A stretch of 64,000 nt of DNA from Gp7-AA6 sp036395755 (GTDB taxonomy: Bacteria; Acidobacteriota; Thermoanaerobaculia; UBA5066; Gp7-AA6), in the NCBI GenBank assembly GCA_036395755.1, contig DASWCZ010000058.1:1-64000 (forward strand), in the 5' to 3' direction. Shown piece by piece: positions 19,065 to 26,954 of the stretch. Below the pieces are notes generated by a model. It did not search any database. It was not told the DNA's origin and worked only from the letters and a program-made list of their open reading frames with translations. The position numbers and the translations under genes were made by a program. Position 1 is the stretch's first letter. Each line of letters starts with the position of its first letter.

Positions 19065-20570
19065 ATGAAGTCCACGCGTCATTTTTCCCTCATTGCCGCT
19101 GCGCTCGTTCTCTCTGTTTCCTTCGCTGATGGTCAGGGCCGGCTGGACCCGTCTGCGCGCCCCGGGGAAATTGCCAATTGGCCGGCGCCGCCTTACTGGA
19201 GCCCGCCGGCTCCGCCGGTTTTCGGGCAGGAGCGGGAAAGTGGCATAAAGAGGGACGCTGTCGAATCGCTTTCGACGTCTCCGTTCCCCTTCATCGGCAT
19301 CAACCCCTGCCGGATCGCGGACACGCGCCAGGCATCATTTCCCGCGGGATACGGCCCCCCCGCGCTGACCGGCGGGGTGCCCCGGAACTTCACTCTGACA
19401 GGGCAGTGTGGCATTCCTGCGTCGGCAGCCGCGATCTCCTTGAACGTCACCGTAACCAACACGCAGGGACCCGGCTTCATCCTGATCTACCCGCAGGGCG
19501 GCGCGCAGCCCAATGTCTCGACCTTGAATTACGTTGCGGGGCAGACGATTGCCAACGCGGCGGTCGTACCTCTGGGAACAGGGGGCGGAGTCACCGTCAT
19601 CGCCGGTGTTTCCGGCACGGACCTGATCCTCGACACCAACGGGTATTACGGCCCGGCCGGGGTTGGCATCCACAACACGTTTCTGGGTTTGAACGCGGGC
19701 AATTTCACGATGACCGGCGACGAAAACACCGGCCTCGGACACGGCGCGCTCGCGAGCAACACCACGGGCGACCACAACACCGCCACCGGAAACAACGCGC
19801 TCGGCACAAACGACATGGGCATTTTCAATACCGCCAGCGGAACCGGCGCGCTCGGTAGCAACACCACGGGCCAACGCAACACCGCCACCGGGACCGGCGC
19901 GCTCGGAACCAACGTCTCGGGTAACTTCAACACCGCCACCGGATCCACTGCACTCTTGTTCACCACGGGCTCCAGCAACATCGGGATCGGTTTTGGTGCA
20001 GGCAGTAGCCTTACGACGGGGAGCAACGACATTTGCATCGGGAACTCTGGCGTGGCGGGAGAGTCCGGCACGATCCGGATCGGCGATGTCCAGACGGTGA
20101 CGTTCGTTGCCGGAATTACCGGGACCGGTGTCACGGGTGTCCCCGTCCTGGTAAATGGGTCAGGGCAACTCGGGGTTGCGTCGTCCTCGCGGTTGGTCAA
20201 GGAAGAGATCCGCGAGATCGCCGCGGAGAGCGACGGCCTGATGAAACTGCGTCCGGTGGCCTTCAGGTACAAGCCGCAGATCGATCCGACCGGGCTGACC
20301 CAGTACGGTCTGATTGCCGAAGAGGTGGCGAATGTCTATCCGGACCTGGTCGCCTACGATCGCGACGGCCGGCCCGAGACCGTGCGCTATCAACTGGTCA
20401 ACGCGCTGCTGCTGAACGAGGTCCAGAAGCAGCACTGGACGGCGGACGCGCAGGAAGAAACGATCGAGCAGCAAAAGGGGACGATCGATCGCCAGCAGGC
20501 CGAGATCGAGGAACTCAAGGCGCGGCTCAGCAGGCTTGAGGCACGGCTGTTCGCGGATCCGCGTCCTTAG
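19065..20570 (+). CDS. Secreted adhesin-like protein with YadA-type repeats and S74 chaperone domain
   Basis: 501 residues after AAAGGAGGAGAT. In order there is a signal peptide (about 1-23), then a domain from INPCRIADTR to ILDTNGYYGPAG (about 77-197) of the type widespread in secreted proteins of high-GC bacteria. Next come imperfect repeats with core N-T-A-T/S-G-x-x-A-L-G-x-N (about 205-320), like YadA head repeats. The C-terminal intramolecular chaperone contains SSRLVKEEIREI, LRPVAFRYK, GLIAEEVANVYPDLV and VRYQLVNALLLNEVQ (about 368-450), typical of peptidase S74/endosialidase chaperones. A Glu/Gln/Arg coiled coil ends it. S74 domains trimerise and self-cleave fibre proteins, so a trimeric surface fibre is likely. 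Confidence 0.85.
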   Translation: MKSTRHFSLIAAALVLSVSFADGQGRLDPSARPGEIANWPAPPYWSPPAPPVFGQERESGIKRDAVESLSTSPFPFIGINPCRIADTRQASFPAGYGPPALTGGVPRNFTLTGQCGIPASAAAISLNVTVTNTQGPGFILIYPQGGAQPNVSTLNYVAGQTIANAAVVPLGTGGGVTVIAGVSGTDLILDTNGYYGPAGVGIHNTFLGLNAGNFTMTGDENTGLGHGALASNTTGDHNTATGNNALGTNDMGIFNTASGTGALGSNTTGQRNTATGTGALGTNVSGNFNTATGSTALLFTTGSSNIGIGFGAGSSLTTGSNDICIGNSGVAGESGTIRIGDVQTVTFVAGITGTGVTGVPVLVNGSGQLGVASSSRLVKEEIREIAAESDGLMKLRPVAFRYKPQIDPTGLTQYGLIAEEVANVYPDLVAYDRDGRPETVRYQLVNALLLNEVQKQHWTADAQEETIEQQKGTIDRQQAEIEELKARLSRLEARLFADPRP

Positions 20571-20580
20571 GGACCGGGAA

Positions 20581-20617
20581 GCAGTGATCCTGGGTTCGAG
20601 CCCCAGACGACCTGCCA
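20581..20617 (+). pseudogene. Orphan tRNA 3' half
   Basis: A perfect T arm, CTGGG-TTCGAGC-CCCAG, is followed by ACGACCT-G-CCA, the 3' acceptor strand plus CCA. No matching 5' half (AGGTCGT...) or anticodon arm precedes it; the S74 stop lies only 10 nt upstream. It differs from tRNA-Lys at 18089, so it is not a duplicate of that gene. A 3' tRNA remnant is a common scar of integration into a tRNA gene. Confidence 0.6.
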
Positions 20618-20641
20618 GACTCGAGCCAGATCCTCGCGCCG

Positions 20642-23233
20642 TCAAAACCGCGGAAGCACCTTGTTCGGTTTCGGCGTGTGCGTCGGCTTGGGCGTGTGCT
20701 TCTTCAGCGGAGACTCCGTCGGAGTCGGCGTCGGCGCTTCCCCGGGCGTCTCGCTGACGATCGCAGTCGGGGTCACTGTGGGCGCATCCGTGGGCGTGTC
20801 CGTCGGCGTGTGAGTTGGCGTGTCAGTCGGAGTGTTGGTCGGCGTATCGGTCGGCGTGTCCGTCGGGGTACTCGTCGGAGTCTCGGTCGGCGTATCGGTC
20901 GGCGTGTCCGTCGGGGTACTCGTCGGAGTGTTGGTCGGCGTACTCGTCGGTGTGTCCGTGGGCGTTTGCGTCGCGGTCGAAGTCGGCGTCTCGGTGGCAG
21001 TCGGAGTCGGCGGGCGGACCTCCATCACTTTCGCAACGAATGCGTCCGTCCCTCCGTTGAAGGTCAGGTCCGGCCCGACCGTTGCCGGGAACGTCGTCTC
21101 GCTCGAGTTCGTGGATCCGGTGACGAACGCGTTGCCGAATCCGTCGACGGCGATACCGAACCCGATGTCCGAACCGGCTCCCCCGATGTAGCCGGCGTAG
21201 TCGAGCGCTGTCCCGCTCGCGTTGACCTTGGCGACGAACGCGTCGTCCGAGCCGTTGTGGGTCGCGTCCGGGCCGCCGATCACCGGGAACGTCGTCTCGT
21301 CGGATTGGGTCGTCCCCGTGACGTAAGCGTTGCCCAGGCTGTCCACCGCGATCGCGCGACCGGAATCGTTTCCGCTGCCTCCGATGAAGCCCGCGTATTC
21401 GAGCGCCGTGCCGTCGGACTTCACCTTCGCGACGAAGGCGTCGTCGAGGCCGTTCGGGGTCAGATACGGACCCACCGTGGCCGGGAAGGTCGAAGACGCC
21501 GTCGAGCCGGTGACATATGCGCTGCCCGATGCGTCGACCGCAACGCCGAAGCCGAGGTCGTTGGCCTCGCCTCCGATGTAGCCGGCATAGTCGAGCGCGG
21601 TTCCCCCCGCGTTGACCTTGGCGACGAAGGCGTCGAAGCCGCCGCCGTTGTAGGTCAGATCCGGACCGATCGCCACGGGGAAGCTCGTCTCGCTGGACTG
21701 GGTCTGCCCCACGACATAGGCGTTACCAGAGCCGTCCACGGCAATGCCGAGGCCGAAATCGTTGCTGGTCCCTCCGATGTAGCCAGCGTAAACGAGCGCC
21801 GTCCCCGCCGGGTTCACTTTGGCCACGAACGCGTCGGTCAAGCCGTTGAAGGTCAGGTCGGGGCCGAACGCTACGGGGAAGCTCGTCTGGCTGGACGTCG
21901 TGTTCCCCACGACGTAGGCGTTCCCCGCGCTGTCGACGGCGATCCCGCGGCCCGAATCGTTTCCGGTGCCGCCGATGTAACCGGCGTAGTCGAGCGCCGT
22001 CCCGGAGGCGTTGACCTTCGCCACGAAAGCGTCCACGAAACCGTTGAACGTCGTATCGGGCCCGACGGTCACGGGGAACGTGGACTCGTTCGACTGGGTC
22101 TGGCCCGTCACGTAGGCGTTGCCCTCGCCGTCGACCGCGATGGCGAAGCCGAAATCGAGGCTCGATCCGCCGATGTAGCCCGCGTAAACGAGCGAGCTTC
22201 CGTCGGCCGAGACCTTGGCCACGAACGCGTCCGAGCCGCCGTTGAAGGTGAGATCGGGCCCGGCCGTGACCGGGAAGCCGCTCGATTCGGACGAGTCCGC
22301 GCGTCCCGTGACGTACGCGGCGCCCGACGCGTCGACCGCGATGCCGAAGCCCTGATCCAGACCGGCGCTCCCTCCTCCGATGTAGCCGGCGTAAACCAGG
22401 ATCGCGGGGTCGACCACCAAAGGCAGGTCCCGGTCGTAGGAGCCGAGCTCGAAGCCGTACTCGGACGGCTGACTGCCCGCTCCCGATCGCAGCCGGTAGG
22501 CGACGTCGATCCCGACTCGGCGGCCCTGGACCTCCTGGTAGGCCGAGGGCTTTTCGTCTTTCAGTTTCCCGGCGGGTGTTTCCACTTCGAGCTCGCCGAC
22601 GTCGTTGACGGCAACGCCGGTGACACCCCGATAGGCCAGAGCGATCCGGCCGGTGTCGGCTCCGGACCGGATTCGGAAGCTGTACTTCAAGCGGTCGGGG
22701 GTTCCGGAATAGACGAGGTCGATCCCGGGCCAGAGCTCCGAATAGAGAATCGATCCATAGGTCGCGAGTCCGGTCTTCCACTCCTCCCGGGGTCCTTTGA
22801 AGTAGCTCACGACGGCACGGGTCTTTTCTTCTCCCGCGATCCGCGCGTTCCGATCGGCTCCGACGAAATCGAGCTTGACGATCCAGCGGCCGACGGACGC
22901 TTCCGGCACGGTCGCCTGGCGAAGAGACGCTCTCTCGAGGCGCGGAGCGTCGATCGAGCGATCCGGCTCCGGTAGCGCGATCGTGACTCCTTCCCGGCTG
23001 AAGTAGAGGGTCTTGTTCGTTCCCTGCACGGTGAACGCAACCCGGGAATCGAGCTGCCCGCGATTCTCGATGAAGTAGAGCGGCATCTTCACCATCGCTC
23101 GAAGCTGCCCGCGCGATTTCGATTCGCTCCGGGGGGAGTCCGCGACCCGCGGCGATTCCCGGAGCCACAGCAGAGCGCTGACCGCGCCGACGCCGATCGT
23201 CAGGATGGAGAGAGAGCGTCGACTAGCGGTCAT
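20642..23233 (-). CDS. SBBP-repeat beta-propeller surface protein with Thr-Pro-rich tail
   Basis: 863 residues, ATG preceded by GGAGG. An N-terminal hydrophobic segment (about 8-25) acts as signal or anchor. A conserved domain (about 50-280) opens with FIENRGQLDSRVAF and contains LYFSREGV and KYSFRI. Seven SBBP repeats of about 65 residues follow, each with YAGYIGG...G.AVD..GNAYVTG...FPV..GPD.T.NG..DAFVAKV. The final 120 residues are Thr-Pro-Thr-Asp repeats ending KPTHTPKPNKVLPRF. Such proteins are large secreted or surface proteins of unknown ligand. It is convergent with the S74 gene, with the tRNA remnant between. Confidence 0.88.
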   Translation of the reverse strand: MTASRRSLSILTIGVGAVSALLWLRESPRVADSPRSESKSRGQLRAMVKMPLYFIENRGQLDSRVAFTVQGTNKTLYFSREGVTIALPEPDRSIDAPRLERASLRQATVPEASVGRWIVKLDFVGADRNARIAGEEKTRAVVSYFKGPREEWKTGLATYGSILYSELWPGIDLVYSGTPDRLKYSFRIRSGADTGRIALAYRGVTGVAVNDVGELEVETPAGKLKDEKPSAYQEVQGRRVGIDVAYRLRSGAGSQPSEYGFELGSYDRDLPLVVDPAILVYAGYIGGGSAGLDQGFGIAVDASGAAYVTGRADSSESSGFPVTAGPDLTFNGGSDAFVAKVSADGSSLVYAGYIGGSSLDFGFAIAVDGEGNAYVTGQTQSNESTFPVTVGPDTTFNGFVDAFVAKVNASGTALDYAGYIGGTGNDSGRGIAVDSAGNAYVVGNTTSSQTSFPVAFGPDLTFNGLTDAFVAKVNPAGTALVYAGYIGGTSNDFGLGIAVDGSGNAYVVGQTQSSETSFPVAIGPDLTYNGGGFDAFVAKVNAGGTALDYAGYIGGEANDLGFGVAVDASGSAYVTGSTASSTFPATVGPYLTPNGLDDAFVAKVKSDGTALEYAGFIGGSGNDSGRAIAVDSLGNAYVTGTTQSDETTFPVIGGPDATHNGSDDAFVAKVNASGTALDYAGYIGGAGSDIGFGIAVDGFGNAFVTGSTNSSETTFPATVGPDLTFNGGTDAFVAKVMEVRPPTPTATETPTSTATQTPTDTPTSTPTNTPTSTPTDTPTDTPTETPTSTPTDTPTDTPTNTPTDTPTHTPTDTPTDAPTVTPTAIVSETPGEAPTPTPTESPLKKHTPKPTHTPKPNKVLPRF
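20770..21010. repeat. GTCGGCGT-type short tandem repeats encoding the Thr-Pro tail
   Basis: Degenerate 12-bp units of the form GTCGGCGTGTCC, GTCGGGGTACTC or GTCGGAGTCTCG are repeated in tandem. Longer blocks of about 50 bp recur almost exactly around 20840-20935. On the minus strand they encode the (P)T-D/E/N-T-P-T tail of the SBBP protein. The unit lies inside a single reading frame and repeat number is probably variable. Confidence 0.85.
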
Positions 23234-23589
23234 CGATATACCTCCGGGCCGTGGGGCCCACCGAGTCGGGCGGGTTGTCGTTCCATCGGACAGTTTGGGC
23301 TTTGAAATCGATTATCGGCGAGACATCGTCGAAATGAAGTGACGGGTCGCACTCCATCGCGCGACGACAGCGAACCGATTCCGCTTGCGTTCGCTACGCA
23401 GAATGATGAGCAGAAAGAATCGTCCGGATCTCTCACTCGGGACTTCGAACTTCGCGCGACTCATCCTCCGAAGGAGCGCAACCTGGTCCCGGTGGAATCC
23501 GACGAGTCGGAAAGATTGGGAAGAGGACGATCAACGCCGGTGGCCTCTGCCGCTCAGGGCGCTGATCAAGAACTGAGCAGATAAAAAAG
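23234..23589. other. Intergenic region upstream of the pilus leader
   Basis: About 350 nt between the divergent SBBP gene and the pilus operon. Short ORFs here lack domain features or Shine-Dalgarno sites. I see no repeat, tRNA or mobile element. Promoters for both flanking transcripts presumably lie here, but no convincing -35/-10 pair was identified. Confidence 0.4.
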
Positions 23590-23785
23590 GTCAGGGCGGA
23601 GCTGCGGAAAGGGACAAAACCCGCCGCGGGTCACTGGTCACACAGTACTAACATTTTGAGTGGTAGCTACTTACCACACTCAGGAGCAGCTGAAAACCAC
23701 GGCACTCGTCTTGCTACGTCCACCTCTGCAGTATTCGACCAAAGTCGTATTCGCCTATTAGTACGAGAAAGGACGGCAGAGGTGG
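23590..23785 (+). promoter_or_regulatory. Highly structured leader of the minor-pilin operon
   Basis: Three inverted elements are visible. TGGTA/TACCA at 23661-23665/23672-23676 is extended by GAG/CTC across a 2-nt bulge. CGAC-CAAA-GTCG lies at 23736-23747. A perfect 10-bp stem, CCACCTCTGC (23720-23729) with GCAGAGGTGG (23776-23785), encloses the small hairpin. The 3' arm of the long stem contains the likely GTG start (23782) of the first pilin gene, and the AAAGGA Shine-Dalgarno lies just inside the enclosed loop. This arrangement could block translation initiation. Class (riboswitch, thermosensor or simple hairpin) is unknown. Confidence 0.5.
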
Positions 23786-24510
23786 GACACACCTGTAGTC
23801 GATCCAAGCGGGGAGAGCGCCCCGAGCGCGGATTCTCTCTCGCAGAGCTCCTGATCGTGATGGCGCTGATCGGGATCGTCACCGTCGTCGCGGTTCCCGT
23901 GGCCGGAAAGATCATCCGTCACTCTGCTGGTCTCGGCGCTTTCGCGAACCTGCGGCAAATCCTCGCCACCGCGCGGCTCCAGGCCATCAAGCGCGGCGCC
24001 AACGTCGTCGTTGAGATCAGCCTCACGCCGGCGCCGGTGAGACAGATCCGGCTGCACAGTTTTCAGGACCGGGCGAACGACACCACATCGCCCCTTCCGG
24101 CCAACGAGCTGGCGGCCGCCGGCAACTACCGGCAGGACTCGTTCGGGACCTTGCCGACGCCGACCGACGAGCCCACGCTCGCCGACATCACACTGGCGCC
24201 CGGCGTCCTTCTCTGGAAGCAGAGCGGAACGCAAAACGACCTCGGCGAGGCTGCCGCCTTCGACGGCTACGCGGGCAACGCAACGCTCACCGACCGCATC
24301 GTGTTCCTGCCGAGCGGAGGGATCGTCCCGCCGCAAAGCACGAGCTGTGGGCTGCCGACTTCATCCGGCGGCCGCGGCATCTATTTCGCCGATCCCCAGG
24401 GGAAGAACTTCTTCCGGGTGACGGTCGAGAGCAACCTGTCCGGAAAGATCCGGGTCGACAAATACGTGGTCGGCAGCGGCTACGTCTCGAGCGGCTGGAT
24501 ATGGCTCTAG
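23782..24510 (+). CDS. Type IV minor pilin, FimT/GspH-like
   Basis: 242 residues from a GTG at 23782. The leader VGHTCSRSKRGERPERG is followed by the class III cleavage site G|FSLAELLIVMALIG, with Glu at position +5 and the hydrophobic pilin helix. The C-terminal region contains DRIVFLPSGGI and GRGIYFAD, typical of the GspH/FimT beta domain. The frame extends upstream to a TTG at 23656, but that segment lies in the structured leader. First gene of a five-gene minor-pilin operon; it overlaps the next gene by 10 nt. Confidence 0.85.
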   Translation: MGHTCSRSKRGERPERGFSLAELLIVMALIGIVTVVAVPVAGKIIRHSAGLGAFANLRQILATARLQAIKRGANVVVEISLTPAPVRQIRLHSFQDRANDTTSPLPANELAAAGNYRQDSFGTLPTPTDEPTLADITLAPGVLLWKQSGTQNDLGEAAAFDGYAGNATLTDRIVFLPSGGIVPPQSTSCGLPTSSGGRGIYFADPQGKNFFRVTVESNLSGKIRVDKYVVGSGYVSSGWIWL

Positions 24511-25145
24511 AGAGATCCCGCCGAGTGGTCTGGCCCGGCCGAACGCGCCGTCCGGAGCGGCCGGATGCTCGGCCGTCCGGTCCGGGCGAGCGCGGCATGA
24601 CGCTCGTCGAGGTGCCGCTCGCCCTGGCGATTCTCTCCTTCGGTCTGCTCGCGATCGCGCCGATGTTCACGGGTGCCGTTCGAACGAACGCTTCGTCCAA
24701 TCAGCTCACGAATGCCAACACGCTCGCGCGCGAGAAGATGGAGGAGCTCATCGGTTTCCCCTCGACGGATCCCCGGCTCGCGATCGCCATAGCCGCGAAC
24801 GCGGCGGGCCCCCCCGGCACGAGCACGACCGGTACAGGTTCGATCGTCGATACAACCGTAAACACCTTCTGCCAGAACGATCTCCCCCGCTGGTACAAGC
24901 CGGCGACGGGCGCCACTTCGACCGCTGCGACGTCGCCCGGCATCGGTTGGTTCCCTTTCCCGTACACGCGAACTTATACGGTCGAGCAGTTTCGCGAGGA
25001 CCTGACCACACGCGTCCTGACGCCAGGAACGTACGGGGTCAAGCTTCTGACCGTCGTCGTCCGCCCGACGAGCGGCCCCTTTCCGGGGCTGCGTCAGACG
25101 ACCCAGTCCGTCTACGTGAGGTTCCGCGATGCGAAACCCAACTAG
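24501..25145 (+). CDS. pilV: Type IV minor pilin, PilV-like
   Basis: 214 residues. A basic leader ends at G|MTLVEVPLALAILSFGLLA, the prepilin cleavage motif with Glu +5. After the helix comes TNASSNQLTNANTLAREKMEEL, as in PilV proteins where N-x-x-A-R-x-x-x-E-x-L recurs. The central region is Ala/Thr/Gly-rich. It overlaps both neighbours by 10-17 nt. PilV is one of the minor pilins that prime pilus assembly and help display PilY1. Confidence 0.85.
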   Translation: MALERSRRVVWPGRTRRPERPDARPSGPGERGMTLVEVPLALAILSFGLLAIAPMFTGAVRTNASSNQLTNANTLAREKMEELIGFPSTDPRLAIAIAANAAGPPGTSTTGTGSIVDTTVNTFCQNDLPRWYKPATGATSTAATSPGIGWFPFPYTRTYTVEQFREDLTTRVLTPGTYGVKLLTVVVRPTSGPFPGLRQTTQSVYVRFRDAKPN

Positions 25146-26463
25146 GCCGCGCGCTCTCGGGAGCTGCCGGATCGATAGCGGCGGCGAAGCCGGGATGACA
25201 TTGATCGAGGTGTTGGTGGCCATGGCCGTCCTCCTCTCGGTCTCGCTGGGGCTCTATGCACTCCTCGATTCCTCCAACCGGCTCGCGAAGCAGGAATCGA
25301 ACGTCGCCGAGGCACAACAGTCCGTCCGAGTCGGCATCTTCGAGGTGTCGCGCCTGATCCGCGAGGCGCGGGTGGGCCAGCTCTACTACGGCAACGCGAT
25401 CCTGCCGGTGACGAACAACAGCCCGGGAGGGACGGCTTTGACCGATATCGCCGGAGGCGCGCACTACATTCGAAAGGGGACCGACGTCATCGGCGTCCGC
25501 GGAATCCTGCTCGGAGACCGATTCGCGATGACGAGCGGCGACGTGACCTGCAGCGGAAGCTGCGGCGCCACCTCGCTCATGTCGGTCACGATCCGCTCGA
25601 CCGCCCACAACGGAGTGGTCAACTATGCGTCCGGGACGGCGCCGTCACTCGCGACGCGGACGCGCCCGTTCTACTTCGTGGTCGCCGACGGCTCGACGCA
25701 ATCGGTGACCGCCGGCGGGAAGCCCTATCTCGTCACGCTCTATTACGTTGGTCTCGTCGACACGAGCGGCGCCTGGTACGCGCAGACGGCGGACACCTTC
25801 ACCTTCACCATGAACCCCCAGGACGCCGGGGCGAAGAGGTTCAACGCTCCCACCGGCGGCGCCCCGGCCTTAGAGCAGCCGTACGCGGGAGGGATCGCCG
25901 ACGAAATTCTCTTCTTCGTGGACGAAGGGCCGAGCAACGCGAGCTCCTCGACCGTCGACGTGCATCCGACCCTCGCCGAGGCGGCCTACGACCCGTCGAC
26001 CGGCAATTACGACATCCAGCCTCTCGTCGACGAGGTCGAGGACTTCCAGGTGGCGTACGGCGTCGACGGAATCAATGGAACGACGCCCGACCGGGGGATT
26101 TCCCCGGCTGTCGTGGACACGTCAGCCGTCAACCGGGACGAGTGGGTAGGGAACGTCGCGACCGAGGTCGCCACCTCTCTCGCAATCTCTTCGACCGACC
26201 CGAAGCGCGTCGACGCGTTCTTGGACACTTCGATCGCCAGCGGCCCACCCAACCCGGCGCTGGCGACCCCGGCTCTCCGTGCGGTCTGGCTCTCGCTCGT
26301 GGTCAAGTCCTCGGACCCCGACATCCGGTACGACGGCCCGGGCGCGAGAGGGATCCACGTCCTCGACTCGACGGCGGTCTCTTTCTCGAGCCCCTCCTCG
26401 ACGGGCCGCCCCTACCGGCGACGGGTCCAGTCGTTCGCCGTGGCATTGAGGAACTATCAATGA
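25129..26463 (+). CDS. pilW: Type IV minor pilin, PilW-like
   Basis: 444 residues. The leader ends at G|MTLIEVLVAMAVLLSVSLG with Glu +5. PilW-family traits are the large size, early QQSVRVGIFEVSRLIREAR, and the late block VEDFQVAYGVDG...W.....V.AVWLSLVVKSS with RRRVQSFAVALRN at the end. An internal CSGSCGATS could form a disulfide. It overlaps pilV (17 nt) and pilX (ATGA). Confidence 0.85.
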   Translation: MRNPTRPRALGSCRIDSGGEAGMTLIEVLVAMAVLLSVSLGLYALLDSSNRLAKQESNVAEAQQSVRVGIFEVSRLIREARVGQLYYGNAILPVTNNSPGGTALTDIAGGAHYIRKGTDVIGVRGILLGDRFAMTSGDVTCSGSCGATSLMSVTIRSTAHNGVVNYASGTAPSLATRTRPFYFVVADGSTQSVTAGGKPYLVTLYYVGLVDTSGAWYAQTADTFTFTMNPQDAGAKRFNAPTGGAPALEQPYAGGIADEILFFVDEGPSNASSSTVDVHPTLAEAAYDPSTGNYDIQPLVDEVEDFQVAYGVDGINGTTPDRGISPAVVDTSAVNRDEWVGNVATEVATSLAISSTDPKRVDAFLDTSIASGPPNPALATPALRAVWLSLVVKSSDPDIRYDGPGARGIHVLDSTAVSFSSPSSTGRPYRRRVQSFAVALRNYQ

Positions 26464-26954
26464 AAAGCCGGAACCGCGTGCCCCGGCGGCGCGAGGAGGG
26501 ATTCGCCCTCTTTCTCTCGATGCTGATCCTGCTCATGCTGACGGTCCTCGGAATCGCGCTCCTGTTCACGGCGACCACGGAGCAGAGCCTCTCGGGCAAC
26601 GAGACGAAGGTCTCCAAAGTCTTCTACGCGGCCTGCTCCGGGGTGGACTATGCCAGCGCGAAGCTCTCCGCGAACGACAACTTCGTCGGCGGCCAGATGC
26701 CGGTCGGCGTTTCCAGCCACTATCCGGGGCTCTCCAACGACATTGCCGTCGCGGTCAGCCGGCCGATCAACGTCGGTTACACGATCCATCCCGGAGATCA
26801 GATCCAGCCGCACGGAAGCACCTACGGAACCGCGCAGATCGTCGAGAACTTCTACCTGTTGACGTCGAGCGCGCAGGGTTCAGCGATCCAGGCCGCCAAG
26901 ATGGTCACCGCCGACGTCGGAATTTATCCGCAGCAACTGAGGATTCCGCAATGA
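26460..26954 (+). CDS. pilX: Type IV minor pilin assembly protein, PilX-like
   Basis: 164 residues. The N-terminus RRREEGFALFLSMLILLMLT is the PilX pattern, with Gly-Phe-Ala in place of a classic E5-type prepilin site. It is followed by TTEQSLSGNETKVSKVFYAACSGVDYA, matching PilX N-domains. The start overlaps the pilW stop and the stop overlaps the pilY1 start, both as ATGA, so pilW, pilX and pilY1 are probably translated together. Confidence 0.82.
   Translation: MKSRNRVPRRREEGFALFLSMLILLMLTVLGIALLFTATTEQSLSGNETKVSKVFYAACSGVDYASAKLSANDNFVGGQMPVGVSSHYPGLSNDIAVAVSRPINVGYTIHPGDQIQPHGSTYGTAQIVENFYLLTSSAQGSAIQAAKMVTADVGIYPQQLRIPQ

Noticed and set aside
20160..20645. Minus-strand ORF starting near a GRLGLEPRIT string
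   Set aside because: It is the antisense translation of the tRNA 3' half and of the S74 gene, with no protein family match.
20770..21010. Possible CRISPR-like array
   Set aside because: The units are 12 bp, contiguous and in frame with the Thr-Pro tail of one protein; there are no spacers and no cas genes.
23750..23800. TTAGTACGAGAAAGGAC resembling the sarcin-ricin loop of 23S rRNA
   Set aside because: Similarity is limited to about 10 nt and flanking rRNA helices are missing, so chance resemblance is more likely than an rRNA fragment.
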